45,270 bases of DNA from the NCBI RefSeq assembly GCF_030698125.1, contig NZ_JAUYNV010000009.1:1-45270 (forward strand), read 5' to 3'. This document shows positions 1 through 7,708 of this stretch, in pieces. Under the pieces are notes generated by a model, which saw only the letters and a program-made list of their open reading frames with translations, did no database searches and was not told the origin of the DNA. Within the stretch, counting starts at the first letter, position 1. The number at the start of each line of letters is the position of its first letter. A program made the position numbers and the translations under genes. This DNA comes from Methyloversatilis sp. (GTDB lineage Bacteria > Pseudomonadota > Gammaproteobacteria > Burkholderiales > Rhodocyclaceae).

Positions 1-113
1 GTCCAAAAGACGAGAGTAGACGCCGTTTCGCGAAGGTCCACAAGGGGCTGCATCAGGTCATTGACGGTAAACGGGATAACATGCGGAACAACCCATTCGG
101 CATGGTTCAGGCG
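1..113. other. Left-edge flank of the transposase gene
   Basis: This stretch lies beyond the transposase stop codon and reaches the window edge. I could not find an inverted copy of the sequence at the other side of the transposase (about 1053-1110), so no IS630 terminal repeat pair can be drawn. The plus-strand frame starting at base 3 is open from the edge into the transposase and encodes a charged stretch (SRRRFAKVHKGLHQVIDGKR), which may be the tail of an interrupted gene or chance. I do not recognise it. Confidence 0.3.
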
Positions 114-1052
114 CTATGCGTTTCGAGTGCGGAAGCCCTGCAGGCGCAGCCGTGTCTTGAATTCCCGGTTCAGATACTCATCAGGATTGAGTTCTGGCGA
201 ATAGGGTGGCAGGTAAAAAACTTCGATCTTCGCCTGGTGCTCCTGAAGCCACTCGGTAACCAGTTTCGCGTGATGCACGCGCAGATTGTCCAGAATCAGA
301 AACACTTTCCCAGCGCTATCTGTGATGAGACCTTCCATGAATTCGATCATCAGATCGGTGTTCATTGCCCCCTCAATGAATTCGAACCGCACCAGTCCCT
401 GATTGCTGATAGCCGAAATCATCGTCAGTCCGTGCCGCTTGCTCGGAGCCGCCAGCACGGGTGTCTGACCCATGGGCGCGTAGCCTCGCAACCAGTGTCC
501 GTCCTCGGCCACCGCCGTCTCGTCGCCCCAGTAGATCGTGGCCTCCTCGGCCTTTGCGCGCGCCATGATTTGCGGATAGGCCTCGTTGATCCACTGCTCG
601 ACCTTGAGCGGGTTTTGTTCCAGCGCCCGCTTCATCGGCCGCTGCGGCGTGTAGCCCCAACGCAGCAGGTATTCGCCCACGGTGCGGATCGGCATGTCGA
701 TATCGAACAACACCTTGACCAGTTCCATTACCGCTCGCCGGTTCCACAGCGCAAACGGCAAGCTCATCTGATTCGGGTTCTGACCCACGATGATCGAACG
801 CAATTGCCATTCCTGAGCCAGGGTCAGCGTACGCCCCGACAAAAAGCGCCGACCCCGCGTCTTCGACACCAGTCCGCCTGCACCTTCCGTGGCATAGCGG
901 CGCGACCAATTCAGGACCGTTCCGACATTGACGCCAACGACTCGCGCAATCTCTTTCCACGTCAATCCAAGCTCGGCGCGCATTCGCATCGCCTGGCGGC
1001 GCATTTCATCTTGGGCGTGGCGGGGAAGCTTTCGGGCGTCGATCTTTTCCAT
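114..1052 (-). CDS. IS630-family transposase, C-terminus probably altered
   Basis: A DDE-type transposase of 312 residues. Residues 28-55 form a helix-turn-helix (LTWKEIARVVGVNVGTVLNW). The catalytic triad is readable: D177 in WGDET, D255 in LILDNLRVHHAK and E292 in SPELNPDEYLN, with 36 residues between the last two, as is usual for IS630. Family members normally continue for about 40 residues after the LNREFKTRLRL stretch, ending in an FRHP-like helix. Here that tail is replaced by QGFRTRNA and a stop, so the 3' end is probably truncated or rearranged. The A+T-rich upstream segment (1053-1110) fits the outer part of an IS, but I cannot pair it with a second end. The catalytic core is intact; activity is uncertain. 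This is the only clear mobile gene in the window. Confidence 0.88.
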   Translation of the reverse strand: MEKIDARKLPRHAQDEMRRQAMRMRAELGLTWKEIARVVGVNVGTVLNWSRRYATEGAGGLVSKTRGRRFLSGRTLTLAQEWQLRSIIVGQNPNQMSLPFALWNRRAVMELVKVLFDIDMPIRTVGEYLLRWGYTPQRPMKRALEQNPLKVEQWINEAYPQIMARAKAEEATIYWGDETAVAEDGHWLRGYAPMGQTPVLAAPSKRHGLTMISAISNQGLVRFEFIEGAMNTDLMIEFMEGLITDSAGKVFLILDNLRVHHAKLVTEWLQEHQAKIEVFYLPPYSPELNPDEYLNREFKTRLRLQGFRTRNA

Positions 1053-1165
1053 CCACGAATTATATCAGAATCGGCTAATTGATTGCCGGGTTAATATTCA
1101 TAACTTAACGTCTTAGTGCAACCGAAGAAAAGAAGCGCAGCCTTTTTCTGGTCTGATGCAGCGCA
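1053..1165. other. A+T-rich flank upstream of the transposase gene
   Basis: No gene is visible. The segment 1062-1110 is clearly richer in A and T than its surroundings and probably contains the transposase promoter and one IS end. The outer boundary cannot be placed because the matching inverted end is not seen. Confidence 0.3.
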
Positions 1166-1441
1166 TTACTCGGCGCCTTGCGCCCGTCTCTCTCCCGGCT
1201 CCGCTAACTCCCATAGCCCTGTTGGCGACGCAGCTACGGGCTTCATAACGCCCTTCCTGCGCAAGACGTTGGCCGCCCAGCGCATGTCGTACTGCCATGT
1301 GTAGAGAAGATCACCAGATGCTTTAAGTTGTGCCTCATGGTGCGCCCAAATGAACTTTGCGACCTCGACTAGCCTTGCGTTGCCGCCGCAATCTCGTAAG
1401 GCATCCCTAACCCAGTCCTGCAGATCATGCTTAGTGGCCAT
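1166..1441 (-). CDS. Small winged-helix-like protein (Mrr N-terminal-like)
   Basis: A 91-residue protein starting MATKHDLQDWVRDAL. The body (GNARLVEVAKFIWAHHEAQL, then LLYTWQYDMRWAANVLRRKG, then SPTGLWELA) resembles the winged-helix domain at the N-terminus of Mrr-type restriction proteins, where a WQYDIRWAR..L..G segment and a final GVWEL strand are typical. It also resembles stand-alone small hypothetical proteins of Proteobacteria. I chose ATG 1441 over the TTG at 1447 because a TAAGG ribosome-binding site sits nine bases before the ATG. No nuclease domain is attached, and no restriction or modification partner lies beside it. It ends about 110 bp from the transposase start, so it may have lost a partner to the insertion. 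A DNA-binding role is inferred from fold resemblance only. Confidence 0.6.
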   Translation of the reverse strand: MATKHDLQDWVRDALRDCGGNARLVEVAKFIWAHHEAQLKASGDLLYTWQYDMRWAANVLRRKGVMKPVAASPTGLWELAEPGERRAQGAE

Positions 1442-1861
1442 CGACAAGTACCTTAGGCAATTGAGATTGGTGATGCCGAGCTTTTATTTTGAACGCCAAT
1501 GTCGTTGGCTAAATGGACTTCTAGCTTCAGCTCAATGGCTTGCGTGGAACGGGGTCGAATACTCAGTCATAAAAATCGCGCGAAAAACCCTACCACACGG
1601 CGCCCGCATTATGACAAGGCCTTCGTCAACATCAACCAACATTTTCGGGAGCGGCTGTTACGTACGGTTCAAGGTTCCTGCTCGGAACCAAAAAGGGTCA
1701 AGGCGTCTGCGCGCGCAGCTTTGCCCTCAACGCCCGTTCAACTTGGAGTAAGGTTGGCTAAGCTCGGGCTGCGTTTGGGCGCAGGCGAGTAAAGGTTCTG
1801 ATGTCGCGGTCGGGTGTCCCGCGCGACTTGGTGCATTTCCTGGATGCTGTCCTCGTCGCGC
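1442..1861. other. Gene-poor stretch, no convincing gene
   Basis: About 420 bases lie between the small winged-helix gene and the end of the SNF2 helicase gene. Base composition at 1480-1660 is lower in G+C than in neighbouring genes. Open frames exist on the plus strand (for example 1499-1792), but their translations show no family resemblance, no membrane segment and no good ribosome-binding site. This may be decayed accessory DNA associated with the nearby IS. I see no clear terminator for the helicase gene. Confidence 0.4.
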
Positions 1862-4800
1862 TCACTCCGCCAGCGGCTCGAACAGCGCCGCCAGATCGTT
1901 CTCCCCGAACTTCTCCAGTGCCGCCTCGTCGTTGCCCAGGATGCCTTCGGCCAGGGCGGCCTTTTTTTCCTGCAGGGCGACGATGCGTTCTTCGATGCTG
2001 CCGGCGACGATGAGCTTGTAGACGAACACCGGCTTGTCCTGGCCGATGCGGTGGGCGCGGTCGCTGGCCTGGTTTTCGGCGGCGGGGTTCCACCAGGGGT
2101 CGTAGTGGATGACGGTGTCGGCGTGGGTGAGGTTGAGGCCGACGCCGCCGGCTTTCAGGCTGATCAGGAACACCGGCACCGTGCCTTCCTGGAAGCGGCG
2201 CACCACGGCTTCGCGGTGGGTGGTGTCGCCGGTCAGCGTGACCGAGCCGATGCCGGCGTCGTCCAGTTCGGTCTTGATCAGGTCGAGCATGGCGGTGAAT
2301 TGCGAAAACACCAGCACCTTGCGGCCTTCGGCCAGCAGGTTTTCCAGCATGTCCATCAGGAGGTCGAGCTTGGCGCGTTCCTTCACGCGCAGCGCGGCGT
2401 CGGTCTTCAGCAGGCGCGGGTCGCAGCACACCTGACGCAGCTTGAGCAGCGCGTCGAGGATGACGATGCGGCTGCGCGCGAAGCCGCGGCTGGCGACTTC
2501 TTCGCGCACCCGCTTGTCCATCGCGACGCGCACGGTTTCGTACAGGTCGCGCTGGCGGCCGGTCAGTTCGACCGTGCGCAGCACTTCGGTCTTGGGCGGC
2601 AGTTCCTTCGCGACGTCGTCCTTGCGCCGCCGCAGGATGAAGGGCGCCACGCGCCGGGCCAGCAGTTCGCGCCGGATCAGGTCGCCGTGCTTTTCGATCG
2701 GCGTGCGCCAGCTGCGCGTGAAATCCTTCGATTCGCCGAGAAAGCCGGGCAGCAGGAAGTCGAACTGCGCCCACAGCTCGCCCAGATGGTTTTCCATCGG
2801 CGTGCCGGTGAGGCACAGCCGGTGACGTGCGCGCAGCAGGCGCACCGCCTTTGCCGCCTGGCTGCCGGTGTTCTTCACCGTCTGCGCCTCGTCGAGGATG
2901 AGCAGGTGGTAGTCGTGCGCGGCCAGCTTTTCGTGGTCGCGCCACAGCAGCGGGTAGGTGGTGAGGCACACGTCGTGCTGCGGGATCCGGTCGAACAGCG
3001 TGCTGCGGTCGGCGCCGTGCAGCTTGAGCACGCTCAACTGCGGCGCGAAGCGCTCGGCTTCTCGCTGCCAGTTGAACACCAGCGAGGTCGGCAGCACGAC
3101 CAGCGCCGGGCGGTCGAGCCGGCCGGCGAGCTTTTCGGTCAGCAGGTGGGCCAGCGCCTGGGCGGTCTTGCCCAGCCCCATGTCGTCGGCCAGGATGCCG
3201 CCCAGATCGTGTGCCCGCAGATGCTGCAGCCAGGCCAGCCCTTCGCGCTGGTAGGGGCGAAGTTCGATGCCGAAGCCCGCCGGCTCGACGACCGGCGCGA
3301 TGCCCCGCATGCCGCGCAGCCGCTCGACCCATTTTTCCAGCGACTGGAAGCCGGCGCGCGTCCACTTCGCATCGAGCGCCTCGGTCAGGCGCGGGGCGTC
3401 CATGCGCGACACGCGCAGCGCGCCGGCGGTCGGGCTGTCGAACAGGTCGACCAGGGTGCGCGCCAGTGGCTTGATGCGCCCGGCCGGCACGACGATGCGC
3501 TCGCCTTCCGGCGTGTGCAGTTCGGTCGCGTCTTCGTCGCGCATGCGGTCGAGTGCGACCGGGTCGAGCCAGCGGCCGTCGCGCTTGAACAGGGCGTACA
3601 GCAGCGGCGCCAGATCGAGCCGGCGGCCGCCGACGTCGATGCCGAGCGACAGTTCGAGCCAGCCGTTTTCGTTTTCGTCGAGATCCGCGTACCACTCGTC
3701 GACCACCAGCACGCGGTGGCGGAAGTCTGGCGGACAGTCGATCTGCCAGCCGGCGCGGGTCAGCACGCCGGCTTCGGCGGAAAAGAAGCGCGCCCAGGCG
3801 GCTTCGCTTTCCAGCCCGAGTGCGCCGACCGGCAGCGGGTCGAACATCTGCAGCCAGCGCGCCTGCAGCGGCGCAAAACCGACCTCGCTCAGCAGCGCGA
3901 GCGCGCGGCCTTCGGCCGCCAGGTCGCGCTTGACGCGCACCGCGCGCCCGCTGGGCAGGGTGGCGAGATCGGACGAGTCGGTGGCGGCGAAGCGCGCCTG
4001 GCCGTAGTGCAACGACACGGTGGCGAGGTCGTACAGCGTGTGGCCGAGCGCCTTGTCGTAGCGGCGATGCGGCTTCACATGCCACACGGCAAGGCTCTGC
4101 AGCTGCAGCACCGGGCGCAGCGGCTCGGTCAGCAACGGCAGGTTGGCGGCGTCGCGACCGAGCGGCGACGGCAGCGCGGGCGCCACGTCGGCCAGCGCCC
4201 CGGCGACCAGCGGCAATTCGGCCGGCGACAGCAGCGGCAGTTCCAGCACCGCCATCAGCGCGGCGCGGTCCGGGTGCAGCACTTCGCCGGCCTGACCTCG
4301 GGCGGCGTCGACATACCAGGGCGGCTCGGTCGGCAGCACGGTGCTGGCCGGTGGCGTGCAGGCGAGCAGGGCGCGCACGCCGAGCTTTTCGGTCTGCCAT
4401 TCGAGCTGGCCGGGGCGCGGTTCGCCGGCCGCAAGCAGGTGGACGAGGCCGTCACCGCCGCTGTCCAGCACATAGGTGCGACCGGTTTCGAGCGCGCTGC
4501 GCAGCACGCCCAGCCCGTCGCTGCCGCGCAGTTCGAAGGGGACGAAGGTGCTGCTGTGGCGCTTGCGGATGGCGTCGCGCAGCACGCGGAACACCGGCAG
4601 ATCGCTTTCGTGCACGAAAGAGGGCGGCTTGAGCAGCGCCTGTTCGTAATTGAACCAGGGCTGGCCGTCGCCGCTGAAGGCGCCGTCGCGCGTCAGGCGC
4701 GCCTTGAGCAGCCGGAACTCGGGCGCCTGCGTACCGCGCAGCGCGACCAGGAAGATGATGGCATCGCGCACCGGGTTGCTGCGCTTCTTCGTTCCGGTGC

Positions 4801-5179
4801 TGGTGTCCCGGGCCAGGCGCTGACCCAGGGTTTGCGCCCAGCGCAGGATTTCGGCGCGCGGCTTTTCGATCAACTCGCCCTGCTGTTTCGCCGCCAGCAG
4901 CAGGCCGACCGCGTGCTTGCAGCGGTTGCCGACCGGGCAACTGCAGCGCGACGCCACTTCAAGCGTGCGTTCGCCGAAGTATTCGCGCCGTTCCAGCCGC
5001 ACCGACACCTGATACGGCTGCGGTCGCGAGCCGCGCACCAGCGCGCGCAGCGTCGGGCCATTGACCTCGATATCGCCCACCCGCGACACATAGCCGCTGC
5101 CGCGGATGATGGTCTCTTCCGAGAACAGCTCGCCGAGCATGCGGTCGTCGAGCTGCGAAAGCAGGCGGGTCAATTCCAT
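1862..5179 (-). CDS. SWIM zinc-finger SNF2-family DEAD/DEAH-box helicase
   Basis: A protein of 1105 residues. The N-terminus carries a SWIM zinc motif, C79-x-C81-x5-C87-x-H89, a nucleic-acid or protein-binding finger. After a long middle region comes an SNF2 ATPase core: Walker A GILADDMGLGKT near residue 665, motif II DEAQ near 763, LTGTPMENHL, and the C-terminal helicase lobe with VFSQFTAMLDLI, SLKAGGVGLNLT and ASDRAHRIGQ. This is the usual architecture of large bacterial HepA/RapA-like SNF2 proteins. Such enzymes translocate on double-stranded DNA and remodel protein-DNA complexes; the exact target here is unknown. The gene stands alone, with a terminator of the neighbouring operon 23 bp upstream of its start, so it must have its own promoter there or read-through. 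Length and motifs are intact. Confidence 0.93.
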   Translation of the reverse strand: MELTRLLSQLDDRMLGELFSEETIIRGSGYVSRVGDIEVNGPTLRALVRGSRPQPYQVSVRLERREYFGERTLEVASRCSCPVGNRCKHAVGLLLAAKQQGELIEKPRAEILRWAQTLGQRLARDTSTGTKKRSNPVRDAIIFLVALRGTQAPEFRLLKARLTRDGAFSGDGQPWFNYEQALLKPPSFVHESDLPVFRVLRDAIRKRHSSTFVPFELRGSDGLGVLRSALETGRTYVLDSGGDGLVHLLAAGEPRPGQLEWQTEKLGVRALLACTPPASTVLPTEPPWYVDAARGQAGEVLHPDRAALMAVLELPLLSPAELPLVAGALADVAPALPSPLGRDAANLPLLTEPLRPVLQLQSLAVWHVKPHRRYDKALGHTLYDLATVSLHYGQARFAATDSSDLATLPSGRAVRVKRDLAAEGRALALLSEVGFAPLQARWLQMFDPLPVGALGLESEAAWARFFSAEAGVLTRAGWQIDCPPDFRHRVLVVDEWYADLDENENGWLELSLGIDVGGRRLDLAPLLYALFKRDGRWLDPVALDRMRDEDATELHTPEGERIVVPAGRIKPLARTLVDLFDSPTAGALRVSRMDAPRLTEALDAKWTRAGFQSLEKWVERLRGMRGIAPVVEPAGFGIELRPYQREGLAWLQHLRAHDLGGILADDMGLGKTAQALAHLLTEKLAGRLDRPALVVLPTSLVFNWQREAERFAPQLSVLKLHGADRSTLFDRIPQHDVCLTTYPLLWRDHEKLAAHDYHLLILDEAQTVKNTGSQAAKAVRLLRARHRLCLTGTPMENHLGELWAQFDFLLPGFLGESKDFTRSWRTPIEKHGDLIRRELLARRVAPFILRRRKDDVAKELPPKTEVLRTVELTGRQRDLYETVRVAMDKRVREEVASRGFARSRIVILDALLKLRQVCCDPRLLKTDAALRVKERAKLDLLMDMLENLLAEGRKVLVFSQFTAMLDLIKTELDDAGIGSVTLTGDTTHREAVVRRFQEGTVPVFLISLKAGGVGLNLTHADTVIHYDPWWNPAAENQASDRAHRIGQDKPVFVYKLIVAGSIEERIVALQEKKAALAEGILGNDEAALEKFGENDLAALFEPLAE

Positions 5180-5202
5180 TGCGAAACGGCGCGCACAAGG
5201 CG

Positions 5203-5239
5203 AAAAAAAACGGACGCAGGATTGTAAGCCCTGCGTCCG
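5203..5239 (-). terminator. Rho-independent terminator of the sigma/anti-sigma operon
   Basis: A perfect 10-bp stem (5211-5220 with 5230-5239, arm CGGACGCAGG) encloses a 9-base loop. On the minus strand it is followed directly by eight T residues (5203-5210). It lies 22 bp after the anti-sigma stop codon and ends transcription of that operon before the helicase start codon. Confidence 0.93.
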
Positions 5240-5260
5240 CCGCTCGCATTACAGTTGGGT

Positions 5261-6013
5261 TCAGGTGCGCGGCCGCTCGGCGCCTTCGCGCTGGGTCAGC
5301 GTGTCGGCGCGCACCCAGCTGACGTGCCGGTGCAGCATGCCGGCCGCGGCACGGGCCTGTTCCTCGTCGCCGGCCACCACGGCAAACATGCCCTGACCGC
5401 CCGGCTCGACATGCACGCCCATGCCACCGTACGAGGCGGTCAGCACGCGCGCCTTCTTCGCCGTGTTCTGCGGCAGCAGCAGCAGGGTGGCCGGGCCCTT
5501 GTCGGTGTCGAACACGATGTGCCAGCCGGTGCCGCCGGGCACCGGGCACAGCTTCACGTAGCGCACCGACGACAGCGGCACCCGCACTTCGGCGCCGAAG
5601 CTTTCGAACACCTGTGCCACCCGTTCCGGTTCGATCAGCCGCGTGCTCATCAGCGCCTGCGGCTCGTGCATCACGTGATCGACCGCCAGCGCGATGCGGT
5701 CGCGGTCGGGTGCGGCGTGCCAGTACTGCGCGCCCATGCCCAGGCTCAGCACCAGGCTGGCCGCCAGCGCCCACAGCTTGAACGGCGTACGCGTCTGGCT
5801 GCGGCCGCCCACGATGATGCGTTCGGCCAGACCGTCGGGCACGTCGATGCTCACCGCCTGCTGCAGCGCGCGCTCCTGCGCATTGACCCGGCGCGAAAAG
5901 CTCTGGCAGCCGGCGCAGGCGATCAGGTGCTCTTCCGCCGCTTCGGTCAGACGCCGCGGATCGGCCATCTTTTCGCGCCGGAAGTCGATGCAGTTGAAGC
6001 CGTCGGCGCTCAT
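5261..6013 (-). CDS. Anti-sigma factor, zinc-finger type, single membrane segment (DUF3379-like)
   Basis: A protein of 250 residues starting MSADGFNCIDFRREKMADP. An H29-x3-C33-x2-C36 motif near the N-terminus matches the zinc-binding anti-sigma domain that clamps ECF sigma factors. Residues 79-97 form one hydrophobic transmembrane helix, which places the remaining 150 residues in the periplasm. This length and layout resemble the DUF3379 family. The start at 6013 is set by an ATGA overlap with the sigma gene stop, which implies translational coupling. I infer that it sequesters the sigma factor of 6010-6528 at the inner membrane until an envelope signal releases it. The periplasmic part has no motif that tells me the signal. 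Confidence 0.8.
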   Translation of the reverse strand: MSADGFNCIDFRREKMADPRRLTEAAEEHLIACAGCQSFSRRVNAQERALQQAVSIDVPDGLAERIIVGGRSQTRTPFKLWALAASLVLSLGMGAQYWHAAPDRDRIALAVDHVMHEPQALMSTRLIEPERVAQVFESFGAEVRVPLSSVRYVKLCPVPGGTGWHIVFDTDKGPATLLLLPQNTAKKARVLTASYGGMGVHVEPGGQGMFAVVAGDEEQARAAAGMLHRHVSWVRADTLTQREGAERPRT

Positions 6014-6528
6014 GATTCGGCCCTCCGGCTGGCGGTGCCCGGTTGGGCGGTGAGCGTGCTGCGCAGCGCCTGCCGGGCGCGGGTCAGGCGGGTCATGATG
6101 GCGCCTTCGGTGGTCTCGAGCATGGTGGCGATTTCGGCACATGAAAATCCGCCCAGTGCCTGCAGCACCAGCGGTTCGCGCAAGGTCAGCGGCAGGCTGC
6201 CCAGCAGGTTTTCCATTTCAAACACTTCCATCGGTTCGTGATCGGCGGCGATCTGCAGGTCTTCAAGCTCGACATCGACGTAATCGAACTGCTTGCGCTC
6301 GTACAGCCGGGCGTGCTCGCGCCGCACGATGGTGATCAGCCAGCTTTTCGTGGCGTTGGAATCCTTGATGTCGTCCCACGCCTTCCAGGCGCGGACAAAC
6401 GTTTCCTGCACCAGGTCTTCGGCCACGAACTTGTCGCGGCACAGCCACCAGGCGAACCGGTAAAGATCCGGGCTGAAGGCCCGCACCGCCTGTTCGAAGC
6501 TCTTGCGTTTGCTGAATCCGAGTATCAC
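6010..6528 (-). CDS. ECF-type RNA polymerase sigma factor
   Basis: A protein of 172 residues with the two sigma70 regions of extracytoplasmic-function factors. Region 2 is at about residues 10-55 (AFSPDLYRFAWWLCRDKFVAEDLVQETFVRAW). Region 4 is at about 110-160 (LPLTLREPLVLQALGGFSCAEIATMLETTEGAIMTRLTRARQALR). The open frame extends far upstream, but that part is REP-derived and has no sigma homology. I place the start at GTG 6528, giving MILGFSKRKSFEQAV. No strong Shine-Dalgarno is visible, so the exact start is uncertain by a few codons. It is co-transcribed with its zinc-finger anti-sigma by stop/start overlap. Autoregulation is usual for such pairs, but I cannot identify the promoter. Confidence 0.88.
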   Translation of the reverse strand: MILGFSKRKSFEQAVRAFSPDLYRFAWWLCRDKFVAEDLVQETFVRAWKAWDDIKDSNATKSWLITIVRREHARLYERKQFDYVDVELEDLQIAADHEPMEVFEMENLLGSLPLTLREPLVLQALGGFSCAEIATMLETTEGAIMTRLTRARQALRSTLTAQPGTASRRAES

Positions 6529-6639
6529 GACGTCGTCCGGGGATGAGCTGACAAGCCTACAGACCCGCGCAGCCTGCGCAACCTTACATCGTGTGACAGA
6601 CCGAACGGGCCGGCCACTACCCGCTGCCCGCCAACGGCT

Positions 6640-6895
6640 GGCCAGTGAAGGCTCCCACGAAAACCGCGACGGTGCTGCCCTTCGCAGGAGCGGACCCCGT
6701 CCGCGATCCGTACGTTGATCACGCGATGCCGTATTTCGGAGACCGGATCGCCTGCGGGGCAGGCTCCTACGAAAACCGCGACGGTGCTGCCCTTCGTAGG
6801 AGCGGACCCCGTCCGCGATCCGCACGTTGATCATGCGCTGCCGCGTTTCGGAGACGGGAATCGGCTGCAGGGCCAGCCGTGGATGGCTCCTGCAG
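6640..6895. repeat. REP cluster upstream of the ECF sigma gene
   Basis: Three clear REP elements and one degenerate element lie here. Those at 6684-6706 and 6796-6818 read GTAGGAGC (first copy GCAGGAGC), a GGAC/GTCC stem, then GCGA. The one at 6748-6770 is inverted and uses a CTGC/GCAG stem. A degenerate inverted copy lies near 6860-6892. Spacers are also conserved (AAAACCGCGACGGTGCTG; CCGCACGTTGATC). The layout is that of Pseudomonas-type REPs in alternating orientation. The rest of the 6529-6945 spacer shows no gene. Confidence 0.85.
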
Positions 6896-6945
6896 GGACT
6901 TGCCTGTCTCTACAATGGCGCCTTCGATGATTCCGGCGGCGCGAC

Positions 6946-7323
6946 ATGCAGAACTTCCTTGCCGTGGGCGGCGGTGCGGCGCTCGGTGCCTGGCTGCGCT
7001 GGGGGCTGGGCCTGACGCTGAATCCACTGTTTGCGGGTTTCCCGCTCGGCACCTGGGTGGCCAATATGGTCGGCGGCTTGCTGATGGGCGTGGCACTCGC
7101 CGTGTTCCAGGCGGTGCCGGATGTGCCGCCGCACGTGAAACTGCTGTGTACAACGGGGTTTCTCGGCGGACTGACCACCTTTTCGAGCTTTTCCGGCGAG
7201 GTGTTTTCGCTCTTCCAGCGTGGCGACACGATGTGGGCCTTCGTCGCCGTGGCCGCGCACGTGATCGGTTCGCTCGCCATGACCGCGCTCGGTTGGTGGA
7301 TGTGGAAGAACGTGGTGGGCTAG
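6946..7323 (+). CDS. crcB: Fluoride ion channel CrcB/FluC
   Basis: A protein of 125 residues with four hydrophobic segments, the normal size for FluC. Typical family patches are present: the N-terminal GGGAALGAWLRW, the central LGTWVANMVGGLLMG with the conserved asparagine, and GFLGGLTTFSSFSGE, which supplies the phenylalanine/threonine pore residues. FluC works as an inner-membrane antiparallel dimer that lets fluoride leave the cell. The gene sits alone between two repeat clusters. I looked for a fluoride riboswitch in the leader and did not see one. The ribosome-binding site is weak; the start is chosen by agreement with the family N-terminus. Confidence 0.93.
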   Translation: MQNFLAVGGGAALGAWLRWGLGLTLNPLFAGFPLGTWVANMVGGLLMGVALAVFQAVPDVPPHVKLLCTTGFLGGLTTFSSFSGEVFSLFQRGDTMWAFVAVAAHVIGSLAMTALGWWMWKNVVG

Positions 7324-7374
7324 CCGTGTCGCGGGTGGTCGTCGGGGATGGGCGTGTCGAGGGTGACAGGCCGC

Positions 7375-7572
7375 TGTTGGGCATCGCTGCGCTCACCCCA
7401 ACCTACGGGGGGTGCGGGGCGGAGGGTGTGGATGTTGGGCATCGCCTTTGGCTCACCCCAACCTACAACTACAACGGCGTGAGGCGTCCGTAGGTTGGGG
7501 TGAGCGCAGCGATGCCCAACACCCGCCCCACCATCCCCGTAGGTTGGGGTGAGCCAAAGGCGATGCCCAACA
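7375..7572. repeat. Four copies of a 32-34 bp hairpin repeat, in inverted pairs
   Basis: Copies lie at 7375-7406, 7433-7466, 7490-7521 and 7539-7572. Each, read in one direction, begins GTAGGTTGGGGTGAGC and ends GATGCCCAACA. The first two are inverted relative to the last two. Copies 1 and 3 share a GCAGC middle; copies 2 and 4 share a CAAAGGC middle. Each copy can fold on itself (GTTGGG with CCCAAC), and opposite copies can form long perfect duplexes. A decayed fifth copy lies near 7600-7626. This family is unrelated to the REP elements. No gene is seen between 7324 and 7708. Confidence 0.88.
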
Positions 7573-7708
7573 CCCACCCCCCGCAGCCGCCCCGTTCGTT
7601 GAAGTCAGCGCAGCGATCCCCAACCCCACCCATCCGAACCGCCCGCCCGGTGCACCTTTCAACGACAATGTCGCCCTTTCCGCCGCTGGCGGATCGCTGT
7701 CCCGACCG

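Noticed and set aside
1655-1690. CGTACGGTTC near 1670, resembling the 3' strand of group II intron domain V
   Set aside because: The matching 5' strand and bulge are missing, the possible stem is too short, and no reverse transcriptase gene is nearby.
1814-5227. Long plus-strand open frame (1137 codons) opposite the SNF2 helicase gene
   Set aside because: Same high-G+C shadow effect; no recognisable domain, while the minus strand has SWIM and SNF2 motifs throughout.
6529-6834. N-terminal extension of the sigma factor frame
   Set aside because: It is translated REP sequence and has no counterpart in sigma factors, which begin near residue 100 of that frame.
6896-6945. Fluoride riboswitch in front of crcB
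   Set aside because: The short leader lacks the conserved aptamer core; only REP-derived sequence and a short spacer are present.
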